From Stentor coeruleus (taxonomy: Eukaryota > Ciliophora > Heterotrichea > Heterotrichida > Stentoridae): DNA of 64,000 bases. Under the pieces are notes generated by a model. The model was not told where the DNA came from, made no database searches, and saw only the letters and a program-made list of their open reading frames with translations. Location: the NCBI GenBank assembly GCA_001970955.1, contig MPUH01000028.1, positions 91,862 through 155,861 of the forward strand, read 5' to 3'. The translations under genes and the position numbers were made by a program. Below, in pieces: positions 1 through 11,799 of this stretch (positions are counted from its first letter, which is position 1; every line of letters starts with the position of its first letter).

Positions 1-1403
1 TGTTCATAGCAATTCTAACATCATCCAAACTCTTATCTTTAGCCAATATTTGTTGTAACAAAAATCCATATGCATGGCAAACTTCTTTATCTTTATTCAA
101 AACTTCATCATATTTTAACAAAAAAAGGCATAATTTCATACTACTCGACATGAACTTTGTAATTTTTTCCAGCATTTTTTGACATTTAAAAACTTGGAAA
201 TTATGTAAAATATTAAACCCTGAACATGTTATTTGGCATATTTTTATAGAAGCTAATGAGCTGTTTTCAAGGATAGTATTGCAATAATTAGCTAAATAAA
301 CAAGGTAAAGTTTATTTTGAGTTGTTTTATAGTGTAAGTTAATGTACTTTACGATTTTTTGTGAGTTTTTTGAGGATTTAATATATTTTCTTAAAGCGAG
401 TTCAAAAGTTGACGTTTCAACAGTAGCTTTTATTTCTAAATTGGTGTTTTGGCGCTTTGATATTAGGAAATATCCTAGATGTATGATCCCAGGTTGCAAA
501 AAAATAACTAGGATTAAAGTGGGTGTTGAGGTGTTAAGGGTATAGGCAAGAAGGAAAAATATGACAATAAAAGCCCCTTCTATGAAAGGGAGGGTTTGAA
601 GGACTTGGGGGAATTTGTTGTAGTGGGGGAGTTTGTAGATGTAAAAACATAAACATAATAAGTTTATAGTAAGGGCTATAAACAGGTAAATTATGTATTT
701 GGAAGTTTTTATAAATGCACTTAGAATACACCAAAGGGTAAATATGATTTTAAAATAAATATCGAATTCAGCATTTGATTTCGCTGATAAGTCAGAATCA
801 GCCATAGAATGCTGAACATTTAAAACAAACACCTCATACAGTATAGATACAAAAACATGTAAAAAAATCGCAAAAACAGACCCATAAACTCCAAAAAGCT
901 CGAAATCTAAAACTTTCCCTTCAACTTTATGGATAAATTCTTCCATAAAATCCTTTTGAATTACTGAATACTTAATAACATAAACAAAAGTATTCAAAAT
1001 ACTGATAAAGTAGAACTTGCAAGTAAAAAATAAAACTATTCTAAGCAAACTTATAAGCCAATTTCCAGGATATTTTTTGATCTTTATAAGTAATATGCAA
1101 AATACCCATAGTAAAACTGAGATTCCTAATAGACTATAGGATAAAATTGTCCATGGAAACAAAAGTCCAAATTCTCCTGCTAGGTTTTCTATACTTGGCA
1201 TGGTTAAAATATACCAAAATGAACGGTTTGTTGACCAATCTGGTATAGTAAAATTTGGATTTTGAATAAGATTTATTATCTGTCCAAGATATGTTATAAG
1301 AAGGAATAATAGACTTAATTTTTGTGCAGCTAGGGAACGAAATAGATTTGAATCTTCATGAAATAGTAAAATATTGGCCTTGTATACTTGCTCGTATAAC
1401 ATT
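1..1403 (-). CDS. multi-pass membrane protein, N-terminal part (gene runs off the window)
   Basis: An uninterrupted minus-strand frame starts at the ATG at 1401-1403 and runs out through base 1, giving about 467 codons without a stop. The start is supported by a TTTATAAATG context. The product has several hydrophobic segments in its first ~320 residues, then a soluble helical part. It aligns along its length with the protein at 2286-6399: for example, LPHYNKF / FFLLAYT here matches LPYYSNF / FFILAYT there, and VYLANYC, NFQVFKCQK and LCLFLLKYD match VFLANYC, NFQVYRCQK and LCLFLLKYD. It is therefore a tandem paralogue. The downstream PAS and C-terminal membrane parts would lie outside the window. 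The helical part after the membrane region may correspond to the TPR-like region of Dictyostelium TmcB-type proteins; that family link is from memory and tentative. Ligand and function are unknown. Confidence 0.8.
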
Positions 1404-2285
1404 TATAAATGAATAATAAAAGTAAGTTTGATTGTTGTTATGGAAAGAGTAAGAAAATATATATAAATGCTGAGTATTTATAATTATAGGGTGAATAAGG
1501 TTTATAGGTGATGATTATTGGTTTAGATGATGTAGAAGTTGATACTTTATGAAAGGTTAGTTAAATTCATGGGGTTGTGTGTGATTAAAAAGACGTTTTT
1601 GTTTATAAGGGATCATACAATCATTATCAAACAAAACAAAACCCTGATTTTTATAAAAAACCTCATAGTATTTATAAAATGCTTTAAAACATTTTGTCTA
1701 TCATAAAAATCAATTAGCATAATAAAATATATCATCATGAATTTCTTAAAAAACTTAAACTTAAGCCTAAACATAATAATTATAAATATAATTTTATATT
1801 ATGGAACTTCATATAATTTTATTTTCTCACAACTAGATAAACTACACAGCATTCTTTTTTGAATTCATAAAATAAACTTCATAATAGTTAAAATGTTACC
1901 AAAAATTCTACTTTTCTTTTATATGATTTTTTTTTTTAATAGTTTTTACTTATATCAAAAACTCTTGAAAGTTATGATTTGGTCTTATATTCTATTAAAT
2001 AAAGAAGGTTTTTTAGAAGGTTAATATGAAGTTGTATATTTCAAACTGAAGAAATATCTTTGGGTTACTGAAAATTTAAAATATAAGATTAATTAATTAG
2101 TTTATTACTGTATTTATAATTATTTTTATCTGATAATATTATAGATAATAGCAGTAATAAGGAATTACAAAATAATAATTTTGTAGTTATAGCTTTAAAA
2201 ACTAATTGTATATACTAATTGTATATACTTTTTTATATAGAATAAAAAAAATCAAAATCTCAAAACAAAAATACACCCACAATTA
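1404..2285. other. intergenic, no convincing gene
   Basis: About 880 bp of AT-rich DNA between two paralogous minus-strand genes. The part next to the start at 1403 is G-rich and C-poor on the plus strand. A plus-strand stretch at about 1739-2023 reads as a hydrophobic frame interrupted by one in-frame TGA, but it is so AT-rich that chance or decay explains it as well as a gene does. Confidence 0.5.
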
Positions 2286-5200
2286 TTAAAAACTTAAAAT
2301 TATAGTCGACCTCTCTAAAGAAAATCCAGTCTCTGGCATCAATCTAAGTAAAGACTTAATTTGCCTTACCGACATTTGTTCCTTTTCAAAATACACCCAA
2401 TAAACCCCAAAACTAACAACTATAATCGCAAGACTCCCAAGTATATCAAATGCAACTAACCAAAAAAGTAAATCCTCAATATGTTGATCTAAATCTTTAT
2501 TAATAATAGGATTCAATATTTCATACGATTGAAATGTATCATAAACATCTTTTAAATATATTTTCACATCTTCAAAAGTACTATTTTCTTTATTTGCCTC
2601 AATATTATACCCATCATATTTTGCTGAACTAAAAGATGCTGCGATACCACATTTTAATTTTGGATTTGAACTATCAAAACTCCCAAATATCAAATTCCAT
2701 ACAGATGAAGGGGTGATTTCAGAGAATTTTTCTGTATAAAAAAATTTTCTTAAGGTTAAAAGTTCATCGTTGATAATTTTGGTATAATATTCTGCATCTG
2801 GATATCTTGTGATATTGTAAAATTTTTTGTTTAGGTTTAAGTCTATGCTATTAGCGTATATTTCTTGGGTGAAAAAACCAGTGTGCATTAGTTTATTTCG
2901 TCGGTTTGTCATAACATTGAAAAGTTGCAGTCTAAAGATCAGAAATTCAAGAATACTTTTGTAGAAACTGAAGTAAAAAACTAGGTAAAAAGACAACATA
3001 ACCAAACCAAGTATTGTCACTATCAACATATACTTCCCCCACTGACTAATTTTAAGTTTCCTCCTCACTCCCCACTTTTCTTCATTCTCCTCAAAATCCA
3101 CAATATTATGTACCCTAGAAAGTCTNCTCAAAATCCACAATATTATGTACCCTAGAAAGTCTACTTCTTACATTGCTTCTAATTGTTAGCATATTCTCTT
3201 TAACTTTACTCAAAAGTAAATTCCAAACATATTCTTGTTTCTTATGCAAAGATATAATACACCCTGTCAATACACAAAAACAAATTACAAATACCAGCCC
3301 TCCAGATATCATAATATATATAATATAATCCTCCATATCCCTAGATTTTTTAACCTGGCATTCACTAAGCCCATTAACAGCATTAGAAACTTCTTCAATT
3401 GCAGCATAAAAACTATTCATAACAATAAAAAACTCTTCATTTTCATAGTTTTCCCCTAAGCCAATATTAGAAACAAATTTTTCACTCTAAATATTTCTTA
3501 CATTTTTACCAGTGTTGTCTATTAAATTCAATAAGTTTGTAAAAACTAAATTTTTCTCTTTTCCTCGTAAATAAATTGGAATAATATCTTCGTTGACAAT
3601 TTCAAAGGATTTGCAGAATTTCCAAGTATCGTAGTCGTTTTTTATTTTTTCACGAACATTTTGCATATCTTTAGTTGCGTTGCTGATGTTTTCTAATGTA
3701 AAATTAGGCACTTCGTTTAATTGAAGGGATATGTCGATGTTTCTGACAAAAAGCCCTAGTTCTGAAAATTTTGAATAAACTAGGCTGATGTGATTAAAAG
3801 CGGATAGGTCGGAGGAATGATTGATTTTTATAGTAATAAAAGCTAAAAGAGCTATACCTGGAAGAATTACTGAAAACACCCCAAGAAGGCCGATGATTTT
3901 AAATATTTTGTAAATTGAAAAAACACTAGTAAAATGGGTCACACTTGTTTTATAAGCATTTAAAGAACTTGTGTTTTTCCCAGAACTTTTAGCCTTATCA
4001 AATATCGACCGATTCAAAGTTAAAACATCCAAAAACTTATCTTCTGATGCAAAAATTTGACTTAAAGCAAAACTTTCATTCACTTTAAATGCACTAACAA
4101 TATTGCTAACTTCCAAATACTGCGACTTATGTTTATTTCTAATCGCCTCAACAATTCTGATTTTTTCGCTCTCATCTTCAACTACAGTTAAAACAAAAAT
4201 CCCTGAGTTTTCTTTAAAAACATTGACTTCTTTAAACAATAAAACAAGGTTTATATGTTTTCCGAAAGATAAAGAAAAAAACTCAACAACACTAGCTTTA
4301 TTGGCTATAAGTTCAATAAACGATTCATTTGATATAAAATCACTTATTAAAGATCCTGTAAGTTTATAATTTTTTTGACCAAGAGCTAATGGAAAACCTC
4401 TACTATGTGAGTAGATTTCTCCCAATGAACTTACTAGAGCGATTTCTTGTTTTTCATTTAGTACTGGTTCGACGACTGTAACAAAATTTACGTTTGAGTT
4501 AAAGCCAACACATTCAGTGTTTATAATGCATTCAAGTAAAAAACCATCTTGTGTACACATAAAGAGAGGTAAGCATCTCATGGTAAACTGATTATAAGAA
4601 TTTTCAATAAACTTAACCATTATCGCATCATGCCCAATTGAATACGGTTTGGGTATAAAATCATTCAAAAAATGTTGTTTAATATCTTCAAGACTTACTT
4701 CAAGAAATCTACATAGACTAGAACTAGCATATATAAACTTCCCTATTTGATTTTTATCCCCAGATATAATCATCAAACAAGCATTTGGGTCTGAAAAAAC
4801 ATCTAATTTCCTATCGTTACCTTTTCTTCTTGCAGTTTGTGCTTGAACTTTATTTGTATAAACTTCAGCTAATGTGCTGTTATTTAAAATTTCTATAAGA
4901 AAAGATGCAAAAACCTTATTAATAAGCTGAGATTCTGGGAAATTCTGAGCTAAATATTCGTATTCTCTATAAACTTTTAAAACTTTTTTATGAAATCTGT
5001 TTAATTCTTGTTTGATTTCACTGAATTTATATCGCCTTTGGACTATTTTTTCTAATAAGTTTAAGAGAATATAGCATAGTTTTTTTTCTTGAATTGTTAC
5101 AGAGTCGTATTTTAAAAGAAATAAACATAATTTTAACCCTTCGGAATTAGAAAGGTTTAGTCTTTCTAAGCTTTTTTGGCATCGATAAACTTGGAAATTA

Positions 5201-6399
5201 TTAAACAAATCAGCACCGTTGAATTTTATTTGGGAAATTTTCACTCCTGCAAGCTGCCCATTATTCAGAACATCTTTACAATAATTAGCTAGAAAGACAA
5301 GTATGAGTTTATTCTGACTTTTTATATAATTTGAATTCATATATTTAACGAGCTCAGCTGAATTCTCAGGACTTGTAAGCCATTTTCTAATACTCAACTC
5401 GATTTTTTTAGAAAATATCTGCTCCCTAGGGTGTTTAATTTTAGAAATCCTATATTCAAGGGCTAATTTACACACTAGAACAATAATTGGCTGCATGCAT
5501 ATTGTTAAAACTAAAGAAATTGTAGCATTTTCTATAGTGTAGGCTAATATAAAAAATAATCCTATACAGAAGTTTTCAAAGTGAATCAAAATTTTTAAAA
5601 AATTTACAAAATTCGAATAATAAGGAAGGTCTAAAAGATATTTCATTGTAAAATAGGCATAAATTATCACTGAGCAAGGGAGGAAAATCATATAGTTAGT
5701 AAGCTGGATGTTAGTCATAAAAAAGCAATTTGCTAAGTAAAACATTTTTACATACATATCTATTTCTGAAGAAGACCGAGCTGAAAGATTTGATCCAGCC
5801 AAAATGTGTCTAACTTGAAGATTGAAGCCTTCATTTATAAATGTTAGGCTGATATGAATAATAAGTGTTATGAGTGAAAGACTTTTTCCAACAGGACCTA
5901 TATTTAAAGTTTGTGCATTAGGCTTATCATAATATTCTTGTATGAATTCAGCCTCGATTGTTGAGTATTTAAATAAAAGGATTAAAATTGTGCTGACAGG
6001 AATATAATAAATATCACATGTAGTTTTCATAGAATTTCTTAAGAGTGATAACATCCATGATGGGATTGTTTTCTTTTTAATAGACGCAATCATTTGCCAA
6101 ATGAAAACAAATAAGTTGAAATAAATCATACCTATAACTATCATGAGGAATGGAAATAACAAATTCATTGCAGCAGCTAAAGTGTCTAAACATGGATAAA
6201 GTAAAACTTTCCAAAACACTTCTTGAGATCCCCAGTATGGTATGGATAAATCAGGTTTCCATATGAATTTTAAGTTCTGGGATAGAATCTGAATGGCCCA
6301 TATAAGATAAAAAGCTTTTTGTGCGCGCGGCCCACTATTGCTACTGCTTTCAAGAGGAAAAACCACAGATAATCCTCTATACAAGTCGTTTATCTTCAT
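2286..6399 (-). CDS. large multi-pass membrane protein with PAS-like domains (one 15-nt intron; contains an assembly duplication)
   Basis: Exon 1 (6399-3502) codes 966 residues. An intron at 3487-3501 (GTAAGAAATATTTAG, phase 0) leads to exon 2, which ends at 2286. Exon 2 is split by an N at 3126 with a 36-bp direct repeat on each side. Removing one copy plus the N keeps the frame, giving a total of about 1353 residues. Layout: membrane segments around residues 66-110, 130-146, 170-190, 217-252 and 270-315; a helical, possibly TPR-like region at 350-520; PAS-like domains at about 535-645 and 650-745; a membrane segment at 833-860; an extracytosolic stretch; then further membrane helices in exon 2. 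The family is expanded in ciliates and may relate to Dictyostelium TmcB (tentative). PAS domains suggest sensing of a small ligand, redox or light, but no cofactor is evident. Tandem with the paralogue at 1-1403. Confidence 0.8.
3090..3162. repeat. 36-bp direct repeat around a single N (assembly join)
   Basis: Bases 3090-3125 and 3127-3162 are identical and separated by N at 3126. The repeat falls inside the exon 2 coding sequence, and removing one copy plus the N (37 bp) restores one frame. It is best read as two contig ends that overlap but were not merged. Confidence 0.9.
3487..3501 (-). other. 15-nt spliceosomal intron
   Basis: On the minus strand it reads GTAAGAAATATTTAG, phase 0, with its own TAG in frame. 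Skipping it joins ...TGKN to SEKFV... and opens a further 388 codons. The tenth base is A, as in all the other introns here. Confidence 0.9.
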
Positions 6400-6481
6400 A
6401 TTACTTTATTTGTTATTAAATCATAGGCATAAATAAATTTACACCCAGTTTAAATTTTACTAATACTATCTAATGTCGTTT

Positions 6482-6675
6482 TAGGATATCAAAATAGATG
6501 AAGATTATATTTAGTATTAGGGTGGCATGATTTAAACCATGCTTTGATTGAGGTTTGTTAGTCCGACGATCTCTTTCTTTAGGCAGATTCGGTATATTAT
6601 ACCACTCGCTATCGCTGGTTATGTGACTCTTTATTTGATTAAGGAGATCTTTACTGTTTCTAGGATATCAAAATA
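6482..6675. repeat. 15-bp direct repeats bracketing a ~165-bp less AT-rich segment
   Basis: TAGGATATCAAAATA occurs at 6482-6496 and again at 6661-6675. The DNA between is visibly less AT-rich than either flank and contains the perfect inverted sequence GCATG...CATGC on the minus strand around a GTTTAAAT loop. No terminal inverted repeats, coding frame or complete tRNA fold were found. It could be a small insertion with target duplication, a relic of a structured RNA, or chance. Confidence 0.4.
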
Positions 6676-8010
6676 ATATTAAATACTATTTATATTTATT
6701 ATAATCAAAATGATGATACATTTATCCTTTTAATTGTATTAAAGTCTAATCATCTAATCTTGTGCACAATTTGTGACGAAATTTTATCTAGTAATTTTAT
6801 TTCCTCAATTATTAATCAAACTTTAGAAAATGTTAGCTTCATAAATAAACCCAAAAAATCTAATAATTTATTCTTTATTACCTTAAATCTGATATTTTCT
6901 CTGGTTGTTCTTATATTTTTTTAAAGCATCCACACTACATTTTCCCCCAAATATTCCCTCTTTGTGTTTTTAGCTATATTTATAATAATTTTCCTTTATA
7001 CATATTTTCATATTTTTTAAATTATCAATTTATTTTAACTCCATTCATAGCGGAATTTGATTATTATTTCAATTTATATAAATCCTAATCATCCAAACTA
7101 AATTTTCTCTATGATAAAATATTTTTTTTAGATAATAATCTTATACTAGCCCTCTCATATCTTTTTTTATCAGTACCTTTAGTATACTCCTATATAATAA
7201 TTGACTCTTATAAAAATATTATTCAATTTATTATTAAAATCTTCTAATGTTTTAAAAAACTCTTGAAAATAATTTATAAGTACAATTCATGTATAAAAAA
7301 AAGAACAAAAAAATCCTAGACTGAAGAAAACAAGCACATGCAAACACCCCAAAATACTTGAATTTATAAAATCTTCATGATCTGCAATACTTTAATGTTT
7401 ATTAAATAGGAGGATCAATAAAATTTAACTAATTGAGTCTTATTGAAAATATTATATTTATAATATGAACTAAGCATACTTTTACCAATATTTGAAATCG
7501 AGAAATATATATCTTATAATATTTTATCATATAGTTTTACAGGTAAGCTTAATCATCCTCAGCTTTATAATTTTTGGAAAAAAATCCAAAATTTTTTGAT
7601 TTTGATATACAATATAATAAGCCTACACTAACTTAAGTTATAGTGAATAATGAGGTTATTATAAGCAACTCTCAAAATTCTTGTTCTATTATAGTAGGGT
7701 AATTAAATTCGACTAGTAAAAGCAAGGCAAGCTTGAATATAAGTAAAGCTCTCAAGCTTGAAGATAGGCAAGGAACTCAAAGATTCTCTCATATTGGACT
7801 AAGAATTACTTGAAGAAATTCAATCAGACTTTGATTAAAAAACGAAGATGCCCCCAGCTTTTCTGCTATAGAGCTAAAAGTGACACAATAAGAAACCATA
7901 CAAATTCCTACATAAAAACCTTATATTTTATTCTTTTACATCAATATTTTAAGATAAATGGTTAGTTGTATATTCAATTAGAGTAACTGATTCTCTGAGC
8001 ATAGAAAACA

Positions 8011-8214
8011 TAGTACTTTTTTAGAGCATTATTCAAAAAATTACCTAAATAAACAACTACTGAAAAATTATCAATAAAATAAGAAAAAATTATAGTTCTA
8101 ACTATGCTAATNTATAGTACTTTTTAGAGCATTATTCAAAAAATTACCTGAATAAACAACTACTGAAAAATTATCAATAAAATAAGAAAAAATTATAGTT
8201 CTAACTATGCTAAT
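8011..8214. repeat. ~100-bp direct repeat around a single N (assembly join)
   Basis: The ~100 bp before N at 8112 is repeated just after it, with a one-base T-run difference and one A/G change (ACCTAAAT versus ACCTGAAT). It lies in intergenic DNA and fits unmerged contig ends. Confidence 0.85.
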
Positions 8215-8899
8215 GATACAACAAGTATGGCTGTTTATATAAATTAGTATTGAGGTAAAAATAATTTGCATCAAAAATGAAAATAGACTAATAAATTTTT
8301 TAGATATTTTAAATTCCTTGCAGTTTTCAGTGATGAAATTATATTTTTTATATTGATTTCATATAAATGTATCATATTTTCATCTAATCTTTGCCATTAT
8401 TCTTTAACTTTTGTTTGTATTATATATCTTTGAATATATACTTATACACACTATCCCAGAAAAGTTTAAAACCCAGTTTTTAAACACAAACAGTCCCTAT
8501 TCTCCATCCGAAACCCTTAACCCTTAAACATACCCTTAAATCCTATTAAAACTCTAAAAGTCCCAAAAAAACCAAATTCCAATAAAGCACCAGAAACTAA
8601 ACTCCAGTCATAACTTTACCATCTCATCAAAAAGACAATTTCTCCACCCTTTCAATTCAAGCAACACTTATTTCACAATTAAAAAGCTTTTTTTCGCATC
8701 TAAACACAAATAAACATTTATTTTTTTTCTTAAAAATGTTCCCTCTTCCCACTTTCACTAACTTTTTACATAGATAAAGGTCTTAGTGTCACGAAACGCT
8801 TTTTTTTAAGTTCAAATTTCTAACTTGATGTTCCAATTTGGAACAGTATTTACTGGACCGGTTTTAACACTTAAGTCTTATTCATTAGCTATTATATAA

Positions 8900-9952
8900 A
8901 TGTCTTCAGTCACTATTCAAGACTCAACAAAATTCTATATATCTGAAAAACCAATTCACTTAGAAATACCAATTTCTCAATTCATAGCATCATTAGAAAA
9001 AACAGCAAAAAGTGTCTCAGATCTCTCTACTTTCAATGCAAATGTATCATCTTTATGTTCATTTATCTCTAATGAAATGCATGCTTTTATCTCAGTTGAT
9101 GTTTTGACTGTGATGCTTTTGACTTATTTCCCAAACTTTGCTGGGCTTTCACAAGCACTTAATACGCATTTAGATTCATTGTTTAGATATTTAATTCGCC
9201 TGGATAAACAATCTCAAATGCATTTACAAGAATTTACATCTTATTTGATACTTTTGGTAAAGCAAATAATAAATCATACTATTGATCAGAACTTAAAAGC
9301 TTCACAGGTATTTATATTGTTAACGTGTACTGAGTTATTTCAAAATATTCAGAAATTACCTTTGGAATTGGTTATTCAAGCCGTGAATAATTGTCATTGT
9401 AGAAGCGAGTTTATAGAAAGTCCTCAGTCGTTACCATCATTTTATTCGCTTTTGTGCCAGACTTCTGCGCCTTTTTTGCCGAAATATAGTCATAAGGAGT
9501 TCACGCTTGTTTTGGATTTGGATGAAACTCTTGGTCATTATTCTAGGAGTAATTTTTTGGTAAGACCTGGTGTGAAAGAGTTTCTTAAAGAGACTTGTAA
9601 ATATTTTGAACTTGTTTTATTTACAGCTTCCAGTCGAGAGTATGCTGATTGGGCAATGCAAATAGCAGATCCTGATGGGCTTGTTATGCTAAGGCTTTAT
9701 AGAGAGCATACTATTAACTGTGAAATCAAAGACTTAGAGAAACTTGGAAGAGATATTGAGAAGGTTGTTATTATAGACAATTTTCCTAAAGCTTTTGAGA
9801 AGCAACCTCATAATGGAATCTCTATAAAAGCATGGACTGGAGATATTTATGATAAAGAGTTGTTTAAGCTTATCAAGCCTTTGTGTGAGAGTGTCCAAGG
9901 ATCGTGTAAAGGTCTAAAAGACATTGTTAATATAATTAATTCTAAGTGTTAA
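8900..9952 (+). CDS. FCP1/SCP-like (NLI-interacting factor type) HAD protein phosphatase
   Basis: The 350-residue product has an uncharacterised helical N-terminal half (1-195), then an FCP1-homology domain. The catalytic motif VLDLDETLGHY holds the nucleophile D206 and the acid/base D208, followed by VRPGVKEFL, LFTASSREYAD, LYREHTI, LEKLGRDIEKVVIIDN and a C-terminal SIKAWTGD stretch. This order matches CTD small phosphatases and Dullard-type enzymes, which dephosphorylate Ser/Thr in the RNA polymerase II tail or other phosphoproteins. The usual LVH after DET is LGH here. The substrate cannot be told from sequence, and there is no BRCT domain, so it is not full FCP1. The start is the ATG directly after TATTATATAA. 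The neighbours are far away and unrelated. Confidence 0.9.
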   Translation: MSSVTIQDSTKFYISEKPIHLEIPISQFIASLEKTAKSVSDLSTFNANVSSLCSFISNEMHAFISVDVLTVMLLTYFPNFAGLSQALNTHLDSLFRYLIRLDKQSQMHLQEFTSYLILLVKQIINHTIDQNLKASQVFILLTCTELFQNIQKLPLELVIQAVNNCHCRSEFIESPQSLPSFYSLLCQTSAPFLPKYSHKEFTLVLDLDETLGHYSRSNFLVRPGVKEFLKETCKYFELVLFTASSREYADWAMQIADPDGLVMLRLYREHTINCEIKDLEKLGRDIEKVVIIDNFPKAFEKQPHNGISIKAWTGDIYDKELFKLIKPLCESVQGSCKGLKDIVNIINSKC

Positions 9953-11175
9953 TAAAAAAAAGTTCCTGCTGATTATTCATTTATATATATTTATAAAAAA
10001 AGATGGAGAAAGTAAAGATATTAGTGATATTATTGGGTATGGATTTAGGTAATATTATTTAGCTCAGAGGGATATGATTTAAAAGTTATTTGCTAAAATC
10101 TATAACTTTTAGTATTATTGAAATATGAATTTATATATACTTTATAAAGTAATAGATTTATTTTCCAATTGATAAGATAATGAGTTATTTATAATTGAAA
10201 GCTTACTATCTGTAATAATTTTAATATATTTGCATATAAACTAGAATCTTCAAATACATGATTAAGTTTTTATTAGATTTATAAAATTCTATTAGGAAAT
10301 ACAATTGCATCATACCTCGATAAAATACCCAAAGTTTTCCGATTCTGAAAACTATTTTTCCAGTTTCTTTGATAGAAGTAGTGAATCAGTAAGATTTATG
10401 CAGTGCTAAAAATTTAGTTAATCATTCAAATTTAGTTAATTTTTAACCTTTCAAAACTATTGAAGTTGACAGAGAATTTTCAAACAAGGAAATTATCTAA
10501 TCATTATTTAAATTATTTTCTATTGCTATTTAAACTTTCATTTATCTTATTGTGATTTATAAGGAAATAAATTTTGGGATAATTTATATTATAGTTCATA
10601 AACTTATAAACAATTAAATGCAAGACTAAAATAGAATGAGTCTTCAACAAAATAATATGTTGAACTTGACAGATCTTCATGTATCTTAAGAGAAATCAAG
10701 TGGTATAAAGTAAAAAAAAAAAAACTTTTATTTAGTGCTAAAGATTACAATTATTCTTGTAAGTGAACAATAGAATTTAATATTATAAATACATGATTAC
10801 TAATAATTAAGCTATATCTCTAATAAGTTAATAACAAAAAGGATGTGAATTTAATGTGTTTATCATAGCATGCATTAATATTTCATCTATATATAAACAT
10901 ATTTCGAATAAAATTAAATAGGTAATCAGAATAACAATTATTACTGTCAACAAACCATTCTAATATTTTTAATTCTCAATTCAAATGATAAAAAAATACA
11001 TTTTCTACAAGAAAATCATCTTCTCACAACCTAAAACAAAAAAATAATAAAAAAAATCCCAAACTTTAACTCATAACCCTTAATAAAATCACCAAATCAT
11101 AACCCTATACCTATATCTCCAAAAAAAAAAAAATTTCCATAAGCCACTTTATAATTAACTATAGTTATTTTCTAC
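9953..11175. other. intergenic, nothing recognised
   Basis: About 1.2 kb of AT-rich DNA between the convergent phosphatase and Rab6 genes. The plus strand is G-rich near the first gene's 3' end and clearly C-rich/G-poor at 10960-11160, next to the 3' end of the minus-strand Rab6 gene. Confidence 0.6.
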
Positions 11176-11799
11176 CTAGCAGCAATTATCTTTCTTTTTC
11201 TGAGCTGTCTCAAGTGTTTGAGGTTGTTGCACCAAATTTATCCCTTTCTTTATCTCAACTTGTGGTGTTTTATCATCAGTAATACTTGATGCTATATCTT
11301 TAAAAAGTTCTTTCACATTCGATCCAGTTTTTGCACTAGTTTCTTGATAAATAGCTCCTAATTGTTTAGCTTTAGCCTCAGCTTCTTCAGTAGTTACACA
11401 CCTTTCTCCTGTTTTATCTGTTTTATTGCCTACAATAGCTATAATAACACTATTTCCTCGTTCATTTCTAACATCTTCAACCCACTTATCTAAACTAGCA
11501 AAAGTTTGCTTATTTGTCACATCGTAAACTATCACAGCAGCTGAAGAATCTCTGATATAATTTGGAATAAGGCTTCTAAAGCGTTCTTGTCCTGCAGTAT
11601 CCCATAATTGAAGTCTCATTGATTTATCGCCAATGGTTAGAGTTTTTGAGAGAAAATCAATACCAATAGTCGCTTGATAATTAGTATCGAAATTCTCATA
11701 CATGAATTGGTTAATAATCGATGTCTTTCCTACATAAATGTCTCCAAGGAATACAAGTTTATATTTGGGCATTGGAGTAACTAGCATGCCATCTCCCAT
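11176..11799 (-). CDS. Rab6-family small GTPase
   Basis: The 207-residue product has all GTPase motifs: P-loop GDIYVGKTS (19-27), switch [14 protein letters not shown], switch [22 protein letters not shown], guanine-binding NKTD and ETSAK. It ends in NCC, a double-geranylgeranylation signal. [17 protein letters not shown] and [23 protein letters not shown] are diagnostic of Rab6/Ypt6, which acts in retrograde and intra-Golgi traffic. The start is placed at 11799 ([19 protein letters not shown]) because the ATG follows TATATAAAAAA; the frame is open for six more codons, but only from a TTG. The C-terminal variable region is Gln- and Lys-rich. A single gene, convergent with the phosphatase. Confidence 0.93.
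   Translation of the reverse strand: MGDGMLVTPMPKYKLVFLGDIYVGKTSIINQFMYENFDTNYQATIGIDFLSKTLTIGDKSMRLQLWDTAGQERFRSLIPNYIRDSSAAVIVYDVTNKQTFASLDKWVEDVRNERGNSVIIAIVGNKTDKTGERCVTTEEAEAKAKQLGAIYQETSAKTGSNVKELFKDIASSITDDKTPQVEIKKGINLVQQPQTLETAQKKKDNCC

Larger units (their letters stand above)
6400..8899. other. 2.5-kb intergenic region, no gene recognised
   Basis: Very AT-rich with stops in all frames. It holds a less AT-rich segment flanked by 15-bp direct repeats (6482-6675) and an N join (8011-8214). From about 8450 to 8720 the plus strand becomes C-rich and G-poor, as it does upstream of other plus-strand genes here. The gene at 8900 starts immediately after a TATATAA sequence. Confidence 0.6.

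Noticed and set aside
1739-2023. A plus-strand membrane protein with TGA read as an amino acid
   Set aside because: Other genes here (28156-29475 and 33486-35033) clearly stop at TGA, and the stretch is low-complexity AT-rich DNA.
6520-6660. A tRNA gene on the minus strand
   Set aside because: A T-arm-like hairpin and an A-box-like stretch exist, but no acceptor stem pairs and the loop size is wrong.
8512-8530. CCCTTAACCCTTAAAC, which looks telomere-like
   Set aside because: Only about two imperfect units within a C-rich upstream region, and not the heterotrich CCCTAACA permutation. No chromosome end is nearby.
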